Position numbers and translations under genes: made by a program
From: Paenibacillus sp. J23TS9
Lineage (GTDB): Bacteria > Bacillota > Bacilli > Paenibacillales > Paenibacillaceae
DNA: 64,000 bases
Direction of reading: 5' to 3'
Assembly (NCBI RefSeq): GCF_018403225.1
Contig: NZ_BOSG01000001.1
Span: 2,046,001 to 2,110,000, forward strand
Shown here: piece after piece, positions 25,541 through 34,337 of the stretch
Layout: the number at the start of each line of letters is the position of its first letter
Numbering within the stretch: position 1 is the stretch's first letter
The notes under the pieces: generated by a model
The model's database searches: none
What the model was told of the DNA's origin: nothing
The model's input: the letters and a program-made list of their open reading frames with translations, nothing else

Positions 25541-26248
25541 ATGGAGCGGTGTTACAAGCCAAGTGAAATTGCAAGAGAACTGAACATCAGTACCAGCGCA
25601 CTCCGCCACTATGAATCTTGGGGTGTCATTCCCGTTCCCGATCGTGCTCCAAACGGCTATCGTCTGTATACGCATGTTCATTTGGCATATTTTCGCTGTC
25701 TGCGCGCGATGTTCCCAGGTTTTGGCGTCGAGGTGACCTGTGACGTTCTGCGAAGCATTCAGCTAGCTGATATAGACACCGCGTTCTGGTTGGTGAATCG
25801 GCTTCAAGCTGAGCTTCATCAGGAAAAAAAGGCTGCGGACCAAACGCTGGAGCTGCTGCAAAATCTGGAGGTTCCTTCTCTTCCCCACCAAAAGCTCAAA
25901 AGACGCATGACCATTGGCGAAGCAGCTGCCTTCGCAGGTGTAACGGCCTCCGCTATCCGTCATTGGGAAAAAGAAGACTTGTTACATTCCGAACGGGACC
26001 CGGAAAATGGCTATCGATTATTCAGTACTTCCGATCTACGCAAGATTTTACTCATCCGTACGCTACGCAGTACCATCTATTTTCTGAAAAGCATGAAGGG
26101 AATTGTACAGGCTTTGGATCATCAAAATATTGAGCAAGCCAAAAAGCTCACGGAAGATGCGATCAGCACCATCCATGAGCGTATCCGCCAGCAACTTCTT
26201 GGCGTTCATCAATTGATTGAGCTATGCAATGAACTTGAACTGATGTGA
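25541..26248 (+). CDS. MerR family regulator with two HTH domains in tandem
   Basis: 235 residues. Two MerR-type DNA-binding units in one chain: residues 4-45 (YKPSEIARELNISTSALRHY ... PNGYRLYT) and 123-165 (MTIGEAAAFAGVTASAIRHW ... PENGYRLFS), joined by a helical linker (about 80-118) and followed by a second helical segment to the end. Normal MerR proteins have one HTH and dimerise; a fused pair could bind as one chain or hold two sites. No effector domain or Cys cluster is visible. Start after AGGGAG. Its last 40 bp overlap the convergent hydrolase gene. Confidence 0.85.
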   Translation: MERCYKPSEIARELNISTSALRHYESWGVIPVPDRAPNGYRLYTHVHLAYFRCLRAMFPGFGVEVTCDVLRSIQLADIDTAFWLVNRLQAELHQEKKAADQTLELLQNLEVPSLPHQKLKRRMTIGEAAAFAGVTASAIRHWEKEDLLHSERDPENGYRLFSTSDLRKILLIRTLRSTIYFLKSMKGIVQALDHQNIEQAKKLTEDAISTIHERIRQQLLGVHQLIELCNELELM

Positions 26249-27531
26249 GCCGGAGTTATTCCCGCTTGCCGTTCCAGATCAGCTTGCTGACGTAAGTGGT
26301 GGCGGAAATGCATTTCAACGAGTTCCAGCCATTCCTTCGCGTTCAACCACCCGAAACCGTCATGTTTCACTTTGGAACAAGGATCAGCTGCTTCAACTTT
26401 CCCCTGCCACTCTATCACTAATTCCTTGATCCGGTTCAGGCCATCAATCAAATCTTCCTTTCTCAACATCGCGGGTGAATCAAATTCATCAGGCAGCTTG
26501 ATTTTAACAGGAGGAAATCCTCCTAAACTGAACAAGATTTCGCCAGCTTCCGTCTTCCCCTGCGGCTGCATGGTTCCGCTGTTCATACAAGCTTCCGCAT
26601 TCACAAGGTATTCCTTGGATACTTCAATGACGTGATCGTACATTTGGCCAAGTGACCAAGCTTTATTGCCGGAACGATAGCTGAGCTGCTCGGGTGAACA
26701 ATGAGTTAACCGCTCACGATAAATATCAATTAATTTCACCACATCCATGGGTGAAGAGGTATTCAAGAAGGTATTGACGGTTTCGATGAACCGCTCCGGC
26801 TCCTCAATATTCGGCGCATGGCCTGATTGGTTAAACGCTACAAATACAGCACTTGGAATGAGCGAGGCAATGATTTTACCTTCTTCCGGTGGATTCAAAC
26901 CATCATAACTCCCCCCGATAACCAGTGTCCTGGCTGTGATCCGATTTAATTCAGATCGGAAGTCAAAGCCTTCCAGTGCAATATTGGCTGCTGCCTGCTG
27001 CTCTTCCGTCAATGATGGAGCGGCTTGATGAAAATCATTCATCCACACTCCAACCCTATCCAGTTGATGGAACATGTACTTGGAAAGAAACTGAATTTTC
27101 CCCTGTAAATCAAGACCCGCTGTTTCATCTGCATGCTCTGCCAAAAGCCTTGCCGTGGATGAGGTCTTCCCGTTGGACTTGGCTGCGACCAGTATCAATT
27201 TCTCAATCCGCTCAGGTACAGCAATCGCAACCCCTTGCGCAATATAGCTTCCCATCGAACAACCAAGCAGATTTGCTTTTTTAATCTGCAGGTAATCCAT
27301 GAATGCGATTACATCATCAATGTGGTCCTGAAGAGTATAACTCAATGGTTTATCCGATCTTCCATGTCCACGCAAGTCCATGGCAATCACATGGAACGCT
27401 GCAGCCAATCCCTCAATTTCATGCCGATGGGCAAGCATATTCATCCCTAGACCATGAAGAAAGATAAGCGGTTCACCGCTTCCTTTTTCCTCATAATAGA
27501 TATGTACTCCATTGAATATAAGACTCGGCAT
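26209..27531 (-). CDS. Alpha/beta hydrolase fused to DinB-like domain
   Basis: 440 residues from ATG at 27531 (AAGGGGG six nt upstream; the longer frame from 27570 lacks a site). Residues 1-258 form a complete alpha/beta hydrolase: oxyanion segment FLHGLGMN, nucleophile S92 in GCSMGS, acid D210 in GGSYDG and H238 in QSGHAPN. Residues about 263-435 are a four-helix DinB/YfiT-like bundle with metal-type His (SLGQMYDHVIEVS; EMHFRHHLRQQ). DinB-type domains often carry thiol-dependent transfer or nickel/zinc enzymes. The fusion suggests linked steps on a small molecule; nature unknown. Confidence 0.85.
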   Translation of the reverse strand: MPSLIFNGVHIYYEEKGSGEPLIFLHGLGMNMLAHRHEIEGLAAAFHVIAMDLRGHGRSDKPLSYTLQDHIDDVIAFMDYLQIKKANLLGCSMGSYIAQGVAIAVPERIEKLILVAAKSNGKTSSTARLLAEHADETAGLDLQGKIQFLSKYMFHQLDRVGVWMNDFHQAAPSLTEEQQAAANIALEGFDFRSELNRITARTLVIGGSYDGLNPPEEGKIIASLIPSAVFVAFNQSGHAPNIEEPERFIETVNTFLNTSSPMDVVKLIDIYRERLTHCSPEQLSYRSGNKAWSLGQMYDHVIEVSKEYLVNAEACMNSGTMQPQGKTEAGEILFSLGGFPPVKIKLPDEFDSPAMLRKEDLIDGLNRIKELVIEWQGKVEAADPCSKVKHDGFGWLNAKEWLELVEMHFRHHLRQQADLERQAGITPAHISSSSLHSSIN

Positions 27532-27729
27532 GGCCATCCCCCTTAGCAATATATGTTTATTATATATCACAAAAATGGTACGATATGGTTAAATTTTTTT
27601 GTAATGTTTTATCAACTTTTGATGAAACAGAACGTTTTTAATATGAATATGTCTTTCATATTTTGAACCAACTCCCATAGTTCCGGCGTATGATTTGGAA
27701 AAGCAACAGATTTGACAGGAGGAATGCAT

Positions 27730-28131
27730 ATGATAGATCCAGGGCCATCTTTTAATGGAGGCTTTAATTTCATGTTTACGCTTGTCCCTATTTTGATCGT
27801 CATTGGTTTTATATTTATCATTATAGTCTTCGTTTTGAACGGTGCCCGGTATGTCAAAAATGCCAGGTCACCGCGTTCATCCACGTATGCCCGGATAGTC
27901 TCCAAGCGGACGGAATTACATCATCACTCGAGTCACCATCATGACGATAACGGAATCATGCATTCTGGCGGTTCATCCAGAACGTATTACTATATCACGC
28001 TGGAATTTGACAACGGTGAAAGAAAAGAATATCTGGATGTAAAAAAATTGTACGGTCTTGTTGCCGAGGGAGATACGGGATATGCCGCGATCCAGGGCGA
28101 CTGGATCGTTGCTTTTGAGCGGGGGGTATAA
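27730..28131 (+). CDS. DUF2500 family membrane protein
   Basis: 133 residues from ATG at 27730, eight nt after AGGAGG (earlier in-frame starts at 27712 and 27724 are too close to or before it). One transmembrane helix near the N-terminus (FTLVPILIVIGFIFIIIVFV), then a cytosolic or external beta domain: YARIVSKRTELHHHSSHHH with a His-rich stretch, YYITLEFDNGERKEYLDV, and AIQGDWIVAFERG. This fits DUF2500, a family without known function. The His-rich patch could bind metal. Followed by a terminator at 28209. Confidence 0.8.
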   Translation: MIDPGPSFNGGFNFMFTLVPILIVIGFIFIIIVFVLNGARYVKNARSPRSSTYARIVSKRTELHHHSSHHHDDNGIMHSGGSSRTYYYITLEFDNGERKEYLDVKKLYGLVAEGDTGYAAIQGDWIVAFERGV

Positions 28132-28208
28132 TTATTGAGTCTCCAATACGATATGGCAGCAAATCATGAGATGCCTGCTGCCTTGTCCAGCACCTTAATC
28201 ATATAAGC

Positions 28209-28235
28209 AAAAAGCTGCTCTGAGAGCAGCTTTTG
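28209..28235 (+). terminator. Rho-independent terminator
   Basis: AAAAGCTGCTC-TGA-GAGCAGCTTTT then TTG, about 78 bp after the DUF2500 gene; may also serve the minus-strand dioxygenase gene. Confidence 0.85.
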
Positions 28236-28260
28236 TATTTTTGTATACCTATTATCCAGT

Positions 28261-29232
28261 TTAGTTCTTCGTATGGAGTGGTTTTAACAGCTTTTCAATC
28301 TGATCCCGGTGGGATTCCAGAAATGGAGGTAAAGCCAGCGACTCACCCAGCGTTCTGAGATCTTCATCCGCGTCAAAGCCGGGGCCATCTGTGGCCAGCT
28401 CATATAAAATTCCATTCGGCTCTCTAAAGTACAGCGAACGGAAATAAAATCGGTCAACATATCCAGAGTTTTGGAACCCCGCTTCGTTGATCCGGTCGAT
28501 CCATTCTCGTAACTCCTCTTCGGTTTCAACTCGGAAAGCGACATGATGCACACTGCCACGGCCCGGACGCTCAACGGGAAGATCTGCTCTCTCTTCCACA
28601 TGAATCTCTGCTCCGGTCCCGCCTTCGCCTGTCTCGAACACCAGAATATCCGACTGGCCTGGAGTTTGGGATGGATAGTTGCCCTTGGGACGGAATCCCA
28701 TCACATTTACTAATACTTCTACTGATGAAGCGGCCTCTCTTACGGTGATCTTCACAGGACCCAATGCATAAATGCCATGTTCTGCAGGTACTGGACTCTG
28801 ATCCCAAGGTACCCCTCCCGCAACACCCGAGTTATCCTCATCGGATACCAGAACCAATCGCTGCTGTTCGAAATCCCTGAAGGCCAAGGTTGCTCTGCCG
28901 GCACGTTGGGTAATTGGTTCATGCTCAATATCCAGTTCCTCAAAGCGCTGCTTCCAATAGGCTAAGGCTTCGTCATTCGGAACCCGGAGCGAAACGGCGG
29001 AAATGCTATTCGAGCCTTCATAGTTACGGGCCAGCATGGGAATTTCAAAAAAGGTCAGGTCCGTACCGGGATTCCCTTTCTCATCCGCATAAAACAGGTG
29101 ATACATAGATGGTTCATCTTGATTTACTGTCTTTTTGACCAGGCGCAAGCCCAGTACCTTCGTATAAAACTCAAAATTCTTGGGCGCATCCGTCGTTAAT
29201 GCCGAAACATGGTGTATTCCTTTGATCTCCAA
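28261..29232 (-). CDS. Ring-cleaving dioxygenase of the MhqA/MhqO (VOC) type
   Basis: 323 residues with two VOC halves. First half: IKGIHHVSALTTDAPKNFEF, YTKVLGLRLVKKTVNQD and MYHLFYADEKGNPGTDLTFF; second half: VHHVAFRVETEEELREWID and FYFRSLYFREPNGILYELAT. His and Glu at these sites form the metal centre. B. subtilis MhqA/MhqO relatives protect against quinones and catechol compounds. The start is TTG at 29232 with GGAGGG nine nt upstream; no ATG fits. No MhqR-type regulator is adjacent, so quinone control is inferred from family only. Confidence 0.87.
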   Translation of the reverse strand: MEIKGIHHVSALTTDAPKNFEFYTKVLGLRLVKKTVNQDEPSMYHLFYADEKGNPGTDLTFFEIPMLARNYEGSNSISAVSLRVPNDEALAYWKQRFEELDIEHEPITQRAGRATLAFRDFEQQRLVLVSDEDNSGVAGGVPWDQSPVPAEHGIYALGPVKITVREAASSVEVLVNVMGFRPKGNYPSQTPGQSDILVFETGEGGTGAEIHVEERADLPVERPGRGSVHHVAFRVETEEELREWIDRINEAGFQNSGYVDRFYFRSLYFREPNGILYELATDGPGFDADEDLRTLGESLALPPFLESHRDQIEKLLKPLHTKN

Positions 29233-29269
29233 GATCAGAACCCTCCTTCAAATATAAGGCCATCTTATG

Positions 29270-29551
29270 TCAGAACCCTTCAATATCCCGAATAAACAGG
29301 CCATATTTCTCTGCCAGAAAAACGAGTTGATTAAGGTTGTCCTCATCATTGAAATAGACCGGGAGTGACAAATCGAAATTCCCTATGATGATAATACCAT
29401 GCTCGGGAAACATAAAATCGAAAAACATGATTTCTTTTAAGGAAAGCAAAAACAGGAACTGGATCAAACGGATATCTGCTGTAAACATAAAATTATCTTT
29501 AATATGAGATCTAAGAAGTAATAGCTGACCGTAACCTTTGACTTCCCGCTT
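29270..29551 (-). pseudogene. Unknown protein fragment, probably lacking its N-terminus
   Basis: ATG at 29488 opens 72 codons, but the same frame is open and protein-like for another 21 codons upstream (KREVKGYGQLLLLRSHIKDN) back to TAA at 29552-29554, without any start codon. The product is hydrophobic and aromatic (RLIQFLFLLSLKEIMFFDF; NFDLSLPVYFNDED). No family recognised. The simplest reading is a 5'-truncated remnant; the short ATG form without a ribosome site is less likely to be translated. Confidence 0.4.
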
Positions 29552-29571
29552 TTAATCGTTCACATTATCGT

Positions 29572-30225
29572 TCAGTTTGTCTTCAATGCAGACTTGGAAA
29601 CACGTTTTTTAACAAGCCATGCAAGCCCTGCAAGCAAAAGAAAGATCGCGCAGCCAATCAATCCCCATATCATTGACCCCTTCTTAAAGCCAGCATAGAG
29701 AATGCTCATGGCAACCGTATGCGGCAATATGCCAAGACCTGTTGTCCACACAAATTTTCGTAATTTGGCCTTCAGCATTCCAGCTGCGTAATTGACGAAA
29801 TGATAGGGAATGAGCGGCACAAAACGCACCAGTAGCAATCCTTTGATTTCATGCTGCTGTAGCCACCCCTCCATTTTGTTTAAATACGGTTCAATGCGCT
29901 TGTTTAATATGGGCTTGGCGATCCACCATGTGAGATAATAACCGGCAATTGCCCCCAGCAGACCACTAATCCATAAATATACGCCACCCATGATTGGGCC
30001 ATAGATTTCCATGATTATAACTGCGGTAAATTCACCAGGAATAGGCAGCATATTCAAGAGGGTTTGAAATAATAAAGCTGCTATGATGCCCAATATACCT
30101 AGATGACGGATAGATTCCATTATTCGCTGCGCATCTCCGGTACGAAGTAGATGGATGCAATATATAATAATCCCTGCTATACCCAGCAAAGCCAAGATGC
30201 TTATCGCGATTCTCATCTTTATCAT
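29572..30225 (-). CDS. TVP38/TMEM64 family (VTT domain) membrane protein
   Basis: 217 residues, about six membrane segments. VTT-domain signs: LNMLPIPGEFTAVIIMEIYGP, GLLGAIAGYYLTWWIAKPIL, LLLVRFVPLIPYHFVNYAAG and GILPHTVAMSILYAG. Family members are thought to move lipids across membranes or keep the membrane stable. ATG at 30225 shares its A with the TGA of the glycosyltransferase (a GTG at 30228 is an alternative), so the two genes are translationally coupled. The pair fits one lipid-related process. Confidence 0.85.
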   Translation of the reverse strand: MIKMRIAISILALLGIAGIIIYCIHLLRTGDAQRIMESIRHLGILGIIAALLFQTLLNMLPIPGEFTAVIIMEIYGPIMGGVYLWISGLLGAIAGYYLTWWIAKPILNKRIEPYLNKMEGWLQQHEIKGLLLVRFVPLIPYHFVNYAAGMLKAKLRKFVWTTGLGILPHTVAMSILYAGFKKGSMIWGLIGCAIFLLLAGLAWLVKKRVSKSALKTN

Positions 30226-31388
30226 CACTTGTGTGCGGCGAACTCAGTTGTTTTGTTAAGACTGCGTTGCTCCTGGAGCGTTGTTAAAATGTCTTTTACA
30301 ATAAGCTCGGCCGCCTCTCCCTTGCAAAGTGTTGCCATTCTGTTCCGAATCTGGTCTGAAGCAGCAGGTTCCTTTAGAAATTTGCAAATCTGCTCCCCTA
30401 ACTCTCTGGCTTCATGTGCTATTTCTGCTAACCCTTTGTTTGTAAAGTATAAGGCATTTTCCCGCTCCTGCCCTCCGAATGGCTTATATATAAATACCGG
30501 AAGCCCCGTCACTACAGCTTCGGTCAACGTAATCCCGCCTGCTTTTGTCACAATACAGCTCGATCCCGCCATCAGCTCAGGCATGTGCTCGACATATCCA
30601 AAGATTTGAACATCAGGGTGACCCTTGAATAACGAATTCAGTTTAAGGATCATTTTTTCATGACGTCCGCACACGAGCGCGATCTCACAGTTCCCCTTCT
30701 CCAGCAAAATCTGAACCAGCTCTACAATGTGATGAAAAATCGCGAATGAACCCGCCATAATCAGAACACGGTTTTTTATCGCTCTGCTATCCTTCTGAAT
30801 GGGAAATGATGCGGTTGAACCTTCATAAAAAGTGGATCGAACAGGAATTCCAGTAACAGAGACGCTCTCAGGTGCTGCGCCCTGATCTTTGATTAACTGA
30901 TCTTTAAGATCCTCGGTGGCAACGTAATATTTATCAGTATCCGGATGAATCCAACGTGAATGAAGAGTGTAATCCGTGATGACCGTGGAAGTAGGTATCG
31001 AAAAATTTCTTCCCATCTCGGTGACCGCTCCAAAAGGGAAAGTGTTGATGATCGCGTCTGGCCTGGAGTCCTCAATCATCTCCTGTATTTTCCGTTTTCC
31101 CAGTGCGTTCAAATACCGATTCACCGACCCCAGCGGATTGTTATCACGAGTTGCATAATAACTCCATCCGTAATAGTCAAACCCGAATTGGGATGAGAAA
31201 GTACTCATTTGATATAGTTTTGAGGATACTGAATTTATGATCGGATGAGCTTCCTTTATCAAATCAATAATTTCAACATCCTTAACATGACTCGCTCGAA
31301 AACTGTGTTCCAAAGCCCGGGATACCTGCAAGTGCCCTTCTCCATAACCGGCTGTCAAAATCAGAATCCGTGGATGACGGATGTACAC
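30225..31388 (-). CDS. UgtP/MGDG-synthase-like diacylglycerol glycosyltransferase
   Basis: 387 residues from GTG at 31388, chosen because TTAGGAGGG lies eight nt before it; the open frame extends to 31436 without a site. N-terminal MGDG-synthase domain: ILILTAGYGEGHLQVSRAL, DVEIIDLIKEAHP and TVITDYTLHSRWIHP. C-terminal UDP-sugar domain: RVLIMAGSFAIFH, VQIFGYVEHMPELM, CIVTKAGGITLTEAVVTGLP and PFGGQERENA. Such enzymes add glucose or galactose to diacylglycerol, giving glycolipids and the anchor of lipoteichoic acid. An LTA-synthase-like gene lies 1 kb away. Cytosolic face of the membrane. Confidence 0.88.
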   Translation of the reverse strand: MYIRHPRILILTAGYGEGHLQVSRALEHSFRASHVKDVEIIDLIKEAHPIINSVSSKLYQMSTFSSQFGFDYYGWSYYATRDNNPLGSVNRYLNALGKRKIQEMIEDSRPDAIINTFPFGAVTEMGRNFSIPTSTVITDYTLHSRWIHPDTDKYYVATEDLKDQLIKDQGAAPESVSVTGIPVRSTFYEGSTASFPIQKDSRAIKNRVLIMAGSFAIFHHIVELVQILLEKGNCEIALVCGRHEKMILKLNSLFKGHPDVQIFGYVEHMPELMAGSSCIVTKAGGITLTEAVVTGLPVFIYKPFGGQERENALYFTNKGLAEIAHEARELGEQICKFLKEPAASDQIRNRMATLCKGEAAELIVKDILTTLQEQRSLNKTTEFAAHK

Positions 31389-31446
31389 AATGATCCCTCC
31401 TAAAATCTTAACTGTGAAAATAACGCTCTTGAGCATGAACCCAGTA

Positions 31447-31489
31447 TAGAATGTATTGATGAGAATTCTATTAGAATAGACAATTCTAA
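31447..31489. promoter_or_regulatory. Cluster of TAGAAT/ATTCTA half-sites
   Basis: Between the divergent glycosyltransferase and dedA genes, TAGAAT occurs at 31447-31452 and 31472-31477 and its complement ATTCTA at 31465-31470 and 31483-31488. ATTCTA-T-TAGAAT and TTAGAAT-N5-ATTCTAA are overlapping dyads. Looks like an operator; the regulator is unknown. Confidence 0.45.
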
Positions 31490-31568
31490 TCGTTTTCTAA
31501 TGTTACACGTTTCCGTTCGCGTTATGATTGAAATAGAGAAATGGAATTAATGCGAAAGAGGGACCGTT

Positions 31569-32209
31569 ATGCTGCATCAAATTATGGAGTTCATCTCATC
31601 TATAGCCCTGTCACTGGTTGATAAGCTTGGGATCACGGGCATATTATCGGAATGGTGATAGAAAGTGCTTGTATTCCCCTTCCCAGCGAGGTCATTATGC
31701 TGACAGGCGGGTTTCTTGTGCATCAAGGTAAATTCCCATTTTGGGAAGTTGTCGCTGCCGGAACTATCGGCAATATCATTGGATCCATGATCATCTTCTG
31801 GGTAGGCGCCAGCGGTGCGCGGATACTCCTGGAGAAATACGGTAAATATTTGCTGATTAACCATAAGCATTTGGAACAATCGGAAAACTGGTTTCGGAAA
31901 TACGGAGAGCGGACAGCATTGATATCCAGAGTTATGCCTTTTGTTCGTACATTCATATCATTGCCCGCAGGTATTTCCGGTATGAATTTCTACAAGTTCA
32001 TCATCTACACGGCGATCGGATGCCTCGCTTGGAACTTAGGTCTGACCTTTGCTGGATACCAATTGGGTGCAAATTGGAAAAAGGTTGAGAATTTCATTCA
32101 TCCTGTTACTTATGCAATTATCGCCATCATACTCGTGTTGGTCATGGTTTATGTATGGAAAGCATTTAAGAAAAGATCCACAGGTAATAACCAAAAGCTC
32201 GATCAATAG
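31569..32209 (+). pseudogene. DedA family membrane protein, frameshifted
   Basis: ATG at 31569 with a GAGGGA site starts MLHQIMEFISSIALSLVDKL then GITGIL, the normal N-terminus of DedA, but the frame stops at TGA 31653. The rest of the protein continues in another frame from about 31649: GMVIESACIPLPSEVIMLTG, then SRVMPFVRTFISLPAGISGM and four further membrane segments to 32209. A single missing base near 31646 (TTATC where TTAATC would give GILIGMVIESA) joins the halves into a normal-length protein of about 213 residues. Either a lesion or a sequence error. DedA proteins support membrane-potential balance and lipid carrier flipping. Confidence 0.85.
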
Positions 32210-32231
32210 TTAAAATTACAGCTTATATTTT

Positions 32232-32274
32232 AGCGACTGCTCCCTCTTTCAAAAAAAGGAGTAGTCGTTTTTCT
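32232..32274 (+). terminator. Rho-independent terminator of dedA
   Basis: GCGACTGCTCC and GGAGTAGTCGT arms (one wobble) with a T-rich tail TTTTTCTTTTT. Confidence 0.85.
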
Positions 32275-32285
32275 TTTTCCACATC

Positions 32286-32309
32286 AAAAAACCCGCCATG
32301 ATGGCGGGT
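32286..32309 (-). terminator. Rho-independent terminator of LTA synthase gene
   Basis: ACCCGCCAT-G-ATGGCGGGT; on the minus strand followed by TTTTTTG, 20 bp after the stop. Confidence 0.85.
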
Positions 32310-32329
32310 CTGTTCAGACTTAATCTTTT

Positions 32330-34138
32330 TTAGAAAAGCAGGTCTTTGGAGTAATTCTCTCCCTCAAGCATGTCATACTCCACTAATCTATAATCATCCA
32401 GCAGAGCTTTTTGCTCTGGAGTTATTTGAGATATCACTCCGGAAGAGCCAACACGCACACTTTTACTTAGCCCTGGAATCTCAGATTTCACTTTCTCCAG
32501 AAGTCTGTAATAAGGAGGCATCTTTTGACCACTCAACTGGAATACCGTAGGTCCAATAAAAGCTGGGCTATGCGTTCCTACGGATTGCTTGCCAATATCA
32601 AAGTTCGCCATATACATAAGCTTGGTTTCATGCTTCAGTCGTGGATTGGTGTCCCAGCCGGCCTGTGTATAAATCCCTGCTGACAAAGCTGGGAGATGAT
32701 CTCCCCAGAAAACAACGATGGTCGGACGTTTGATCGTCTTTAATTGTTCTTTCAAATAGGCAAGTGCTTCATCCGTCAGCTTCGTATCATGCACATAGGT
32801 TTCGAGTTCATCCTTATATTCCGGCTGCACTCCATCGACAGTTATGCTGTTTGGACCATTCAAACCTTTAGTGAACGGAAAATGGTTCTGCATGGTCACT
32901 AAATGAAGGAATGTAGGCTTATCCGAACTCTTAAGCTCACGGACAGCCTCCTGTACGGCGAACTTATCTGATATATAGCCATTAGGAGTAATTCGCTGTG
33001 CATTAGAGAGATCTTTTTCGCTCGTAAACTGATCGAAGCCAAGGATCGGATATACCCGGTTGCGATTATAGAACGTATCGTCAAAGGGATGAAGAGCTTC
33101 CGTTTTATATCCTCTCTCTTTAAGAATGCTGACAATGGAAGGCAAAGATGACATCTTAACAATTCTTTGCTGATAAGGGATGGAACCATCCTGCAGAAAA
33201 TACATCGATAAACCGGTTAAAGCTTCAAACTCTATGTTCGCTGTATTCCCGCCAAATTCAGGAGAAAGAAGAAATCCGCTTGGCGTTGAATTCTGCTCCT
33301 GATGAATAAATTTCAACGGATCTTCACTAAAGGTATACGTCGGCAGGCGTGTCGGATCAAAGAAGGCCTCGTCCATCATATACATAATATTAGGTTGTTC
33401 AGCAGATCCATTCACGGACGTACGATCCGGCAGCGCGCTGTACTTTTTAGCTATTGCAGCAATGGCCTCTTGGCTGTAGCCTTCCGGCTTCTCCATCAGC
33501 TTCTGCTTCAGGTTGCCCGCAAACGCATAGACAAAGCCATTTTGCGCATAATTCACCTTCTGATTCCAAGGAATATTCTGATATTTCATCGATGTGGCCA
33601 ATGCCGTTTGACTTCCAATCATTTGGAGAAACCCTGTAATGGCGGCAACGGAAATCACCACGATCACGAATCTTAGCGGCAGTTGAATTTTGACTTTGGG
33701 CAGCTTAAAAATCAGATACACGAATAGAGCTATCAGAACAATAGCCGCGATTACCGCATACGGCGGGATCATTCCTTTCGTAATTTTGCTCATCTCCTGG
33801 GCATTTTTGATCTGATTCAAGTCCCATGGAAAAAGGGGCTCTCCGGTCGTTCCCAATTTCTTATAATTGGCAACAGCAATAATAAAACAGACCACGAATG
33901 CAATCAATGCACCCGAATAAACATTGGGAAGAATTACACTAAAAACAAGCAAAACGAAAAAGAAAAAAAGACTGCCTGATATATAAAGCCAGTAATATTG
34001 CGAAATCCAGTTAAGCGCACTCCCCATGTTCCTCAACGAAGCGGCTTGCATGATGAAATTAAGAGTAAATCCGCCCAGCAGCAGCAAGAGCAGCACGGCT
34101 CCCATCCGCTTTGAAGGCAAAAAAAACTGACGCACCAT
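32330..34138 (-). CDS. LTA synthase family protein (LtaS-like sulfatase domain)
   Basis: 602 residues. Five N-terminal membrane helices (about 13-33, 45-62, 62-92, 125-145, 155-175), then an extracellular sulfatase-fold domain. The active site matches LtaS: E257 in MMDEAFFDP, nucleophile T299 in GGNTANIEFEALTG, H419 in TMQNHFPF, and D480/H481 in FWGDHLPAL. It would transfer glycerol-phosphate from phosphatidylglycerol to a growing lipoteichoic acid or related polymer, releasing diacylglycerol. ATG at 34138 follows GGGGGAGG. The nearby glycolipid glycosyltransferase and cardiolipin synthase use the same lipid pools. Confidence 0.9.
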   Translation of the reverse strand: MVRQFFLPSKRMGAVLLLLLLGGFTLNFIMQAASLRNMGSALNWISQYYWLYISGSLFFFFVLLVFSVILPNVYSGALIAFVVCFIIAVANYKKLGTTGEPLFPWDLNQIKNAQEMSKITKGMIPPYAVIAAIVLIALFVYLIFKLPKVKIQLPLRFVIVVISVAAITGFLQMIGSQTALATSMKYQNIPWNQKVNYAQNGFVYAFAGNLKQKLMEKPEGYSQEAIAAIAKKYSALPDRTSVNGSAEQPNIMYMMDEAFFDPTRLPTYTFSEDPLKFIHQEQNSTPSGFLLSPEFGGNTANIEFEALTGLSMYFLQDGSIPYQQRIVKMSSLPSIVSILKERGYKTEALHPFDDTFYNRNRVYPILGFDQFTSEKDLSNAQRITPNGYISDKFAVQEAVRELKSSDKPTFLHLVTMQNHFPFTKGLNGPNSITVDGVQPEYKDELETYVHDTKLTDEALAYLKEQLKTIKRPTIVVFWGDHLPALSAGIYTQAGWDTNPRLKHETKLMYMANFDIGKQSVGTHSPAFIGPTVFQLSGQKMPPYYRLLEKVKSEIPGLSKSVRVGSSGVISQITPEQKALLDDYRLVEYDMLEGENYSKDLLF

Positions 34139-34337
34139 TATCCTCCCCCATCTCTTCTAGGCGAATAGTATACGACAATTATCTTAAAAACAAATTAAAA
34201 ATACAATAATTCTTTCACTTAACCAGCAAGTTTTGAACCTTTAAATCATGAAAAGAAGGAATTATGTGAATATTGTCGAAAAATATGTTCTTACATATTG
34301 ATAGCTATATATTGGCAAAAGGAGCTCGATTCTACAA

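Noticed and set aside
28136..28207. Possible 23-codon peptide between the DUF2500 gene and its terminator (TTG start after GGGGGG)
   Set aside because: Too short, TTG start and no family; likely untranslated 3' region.
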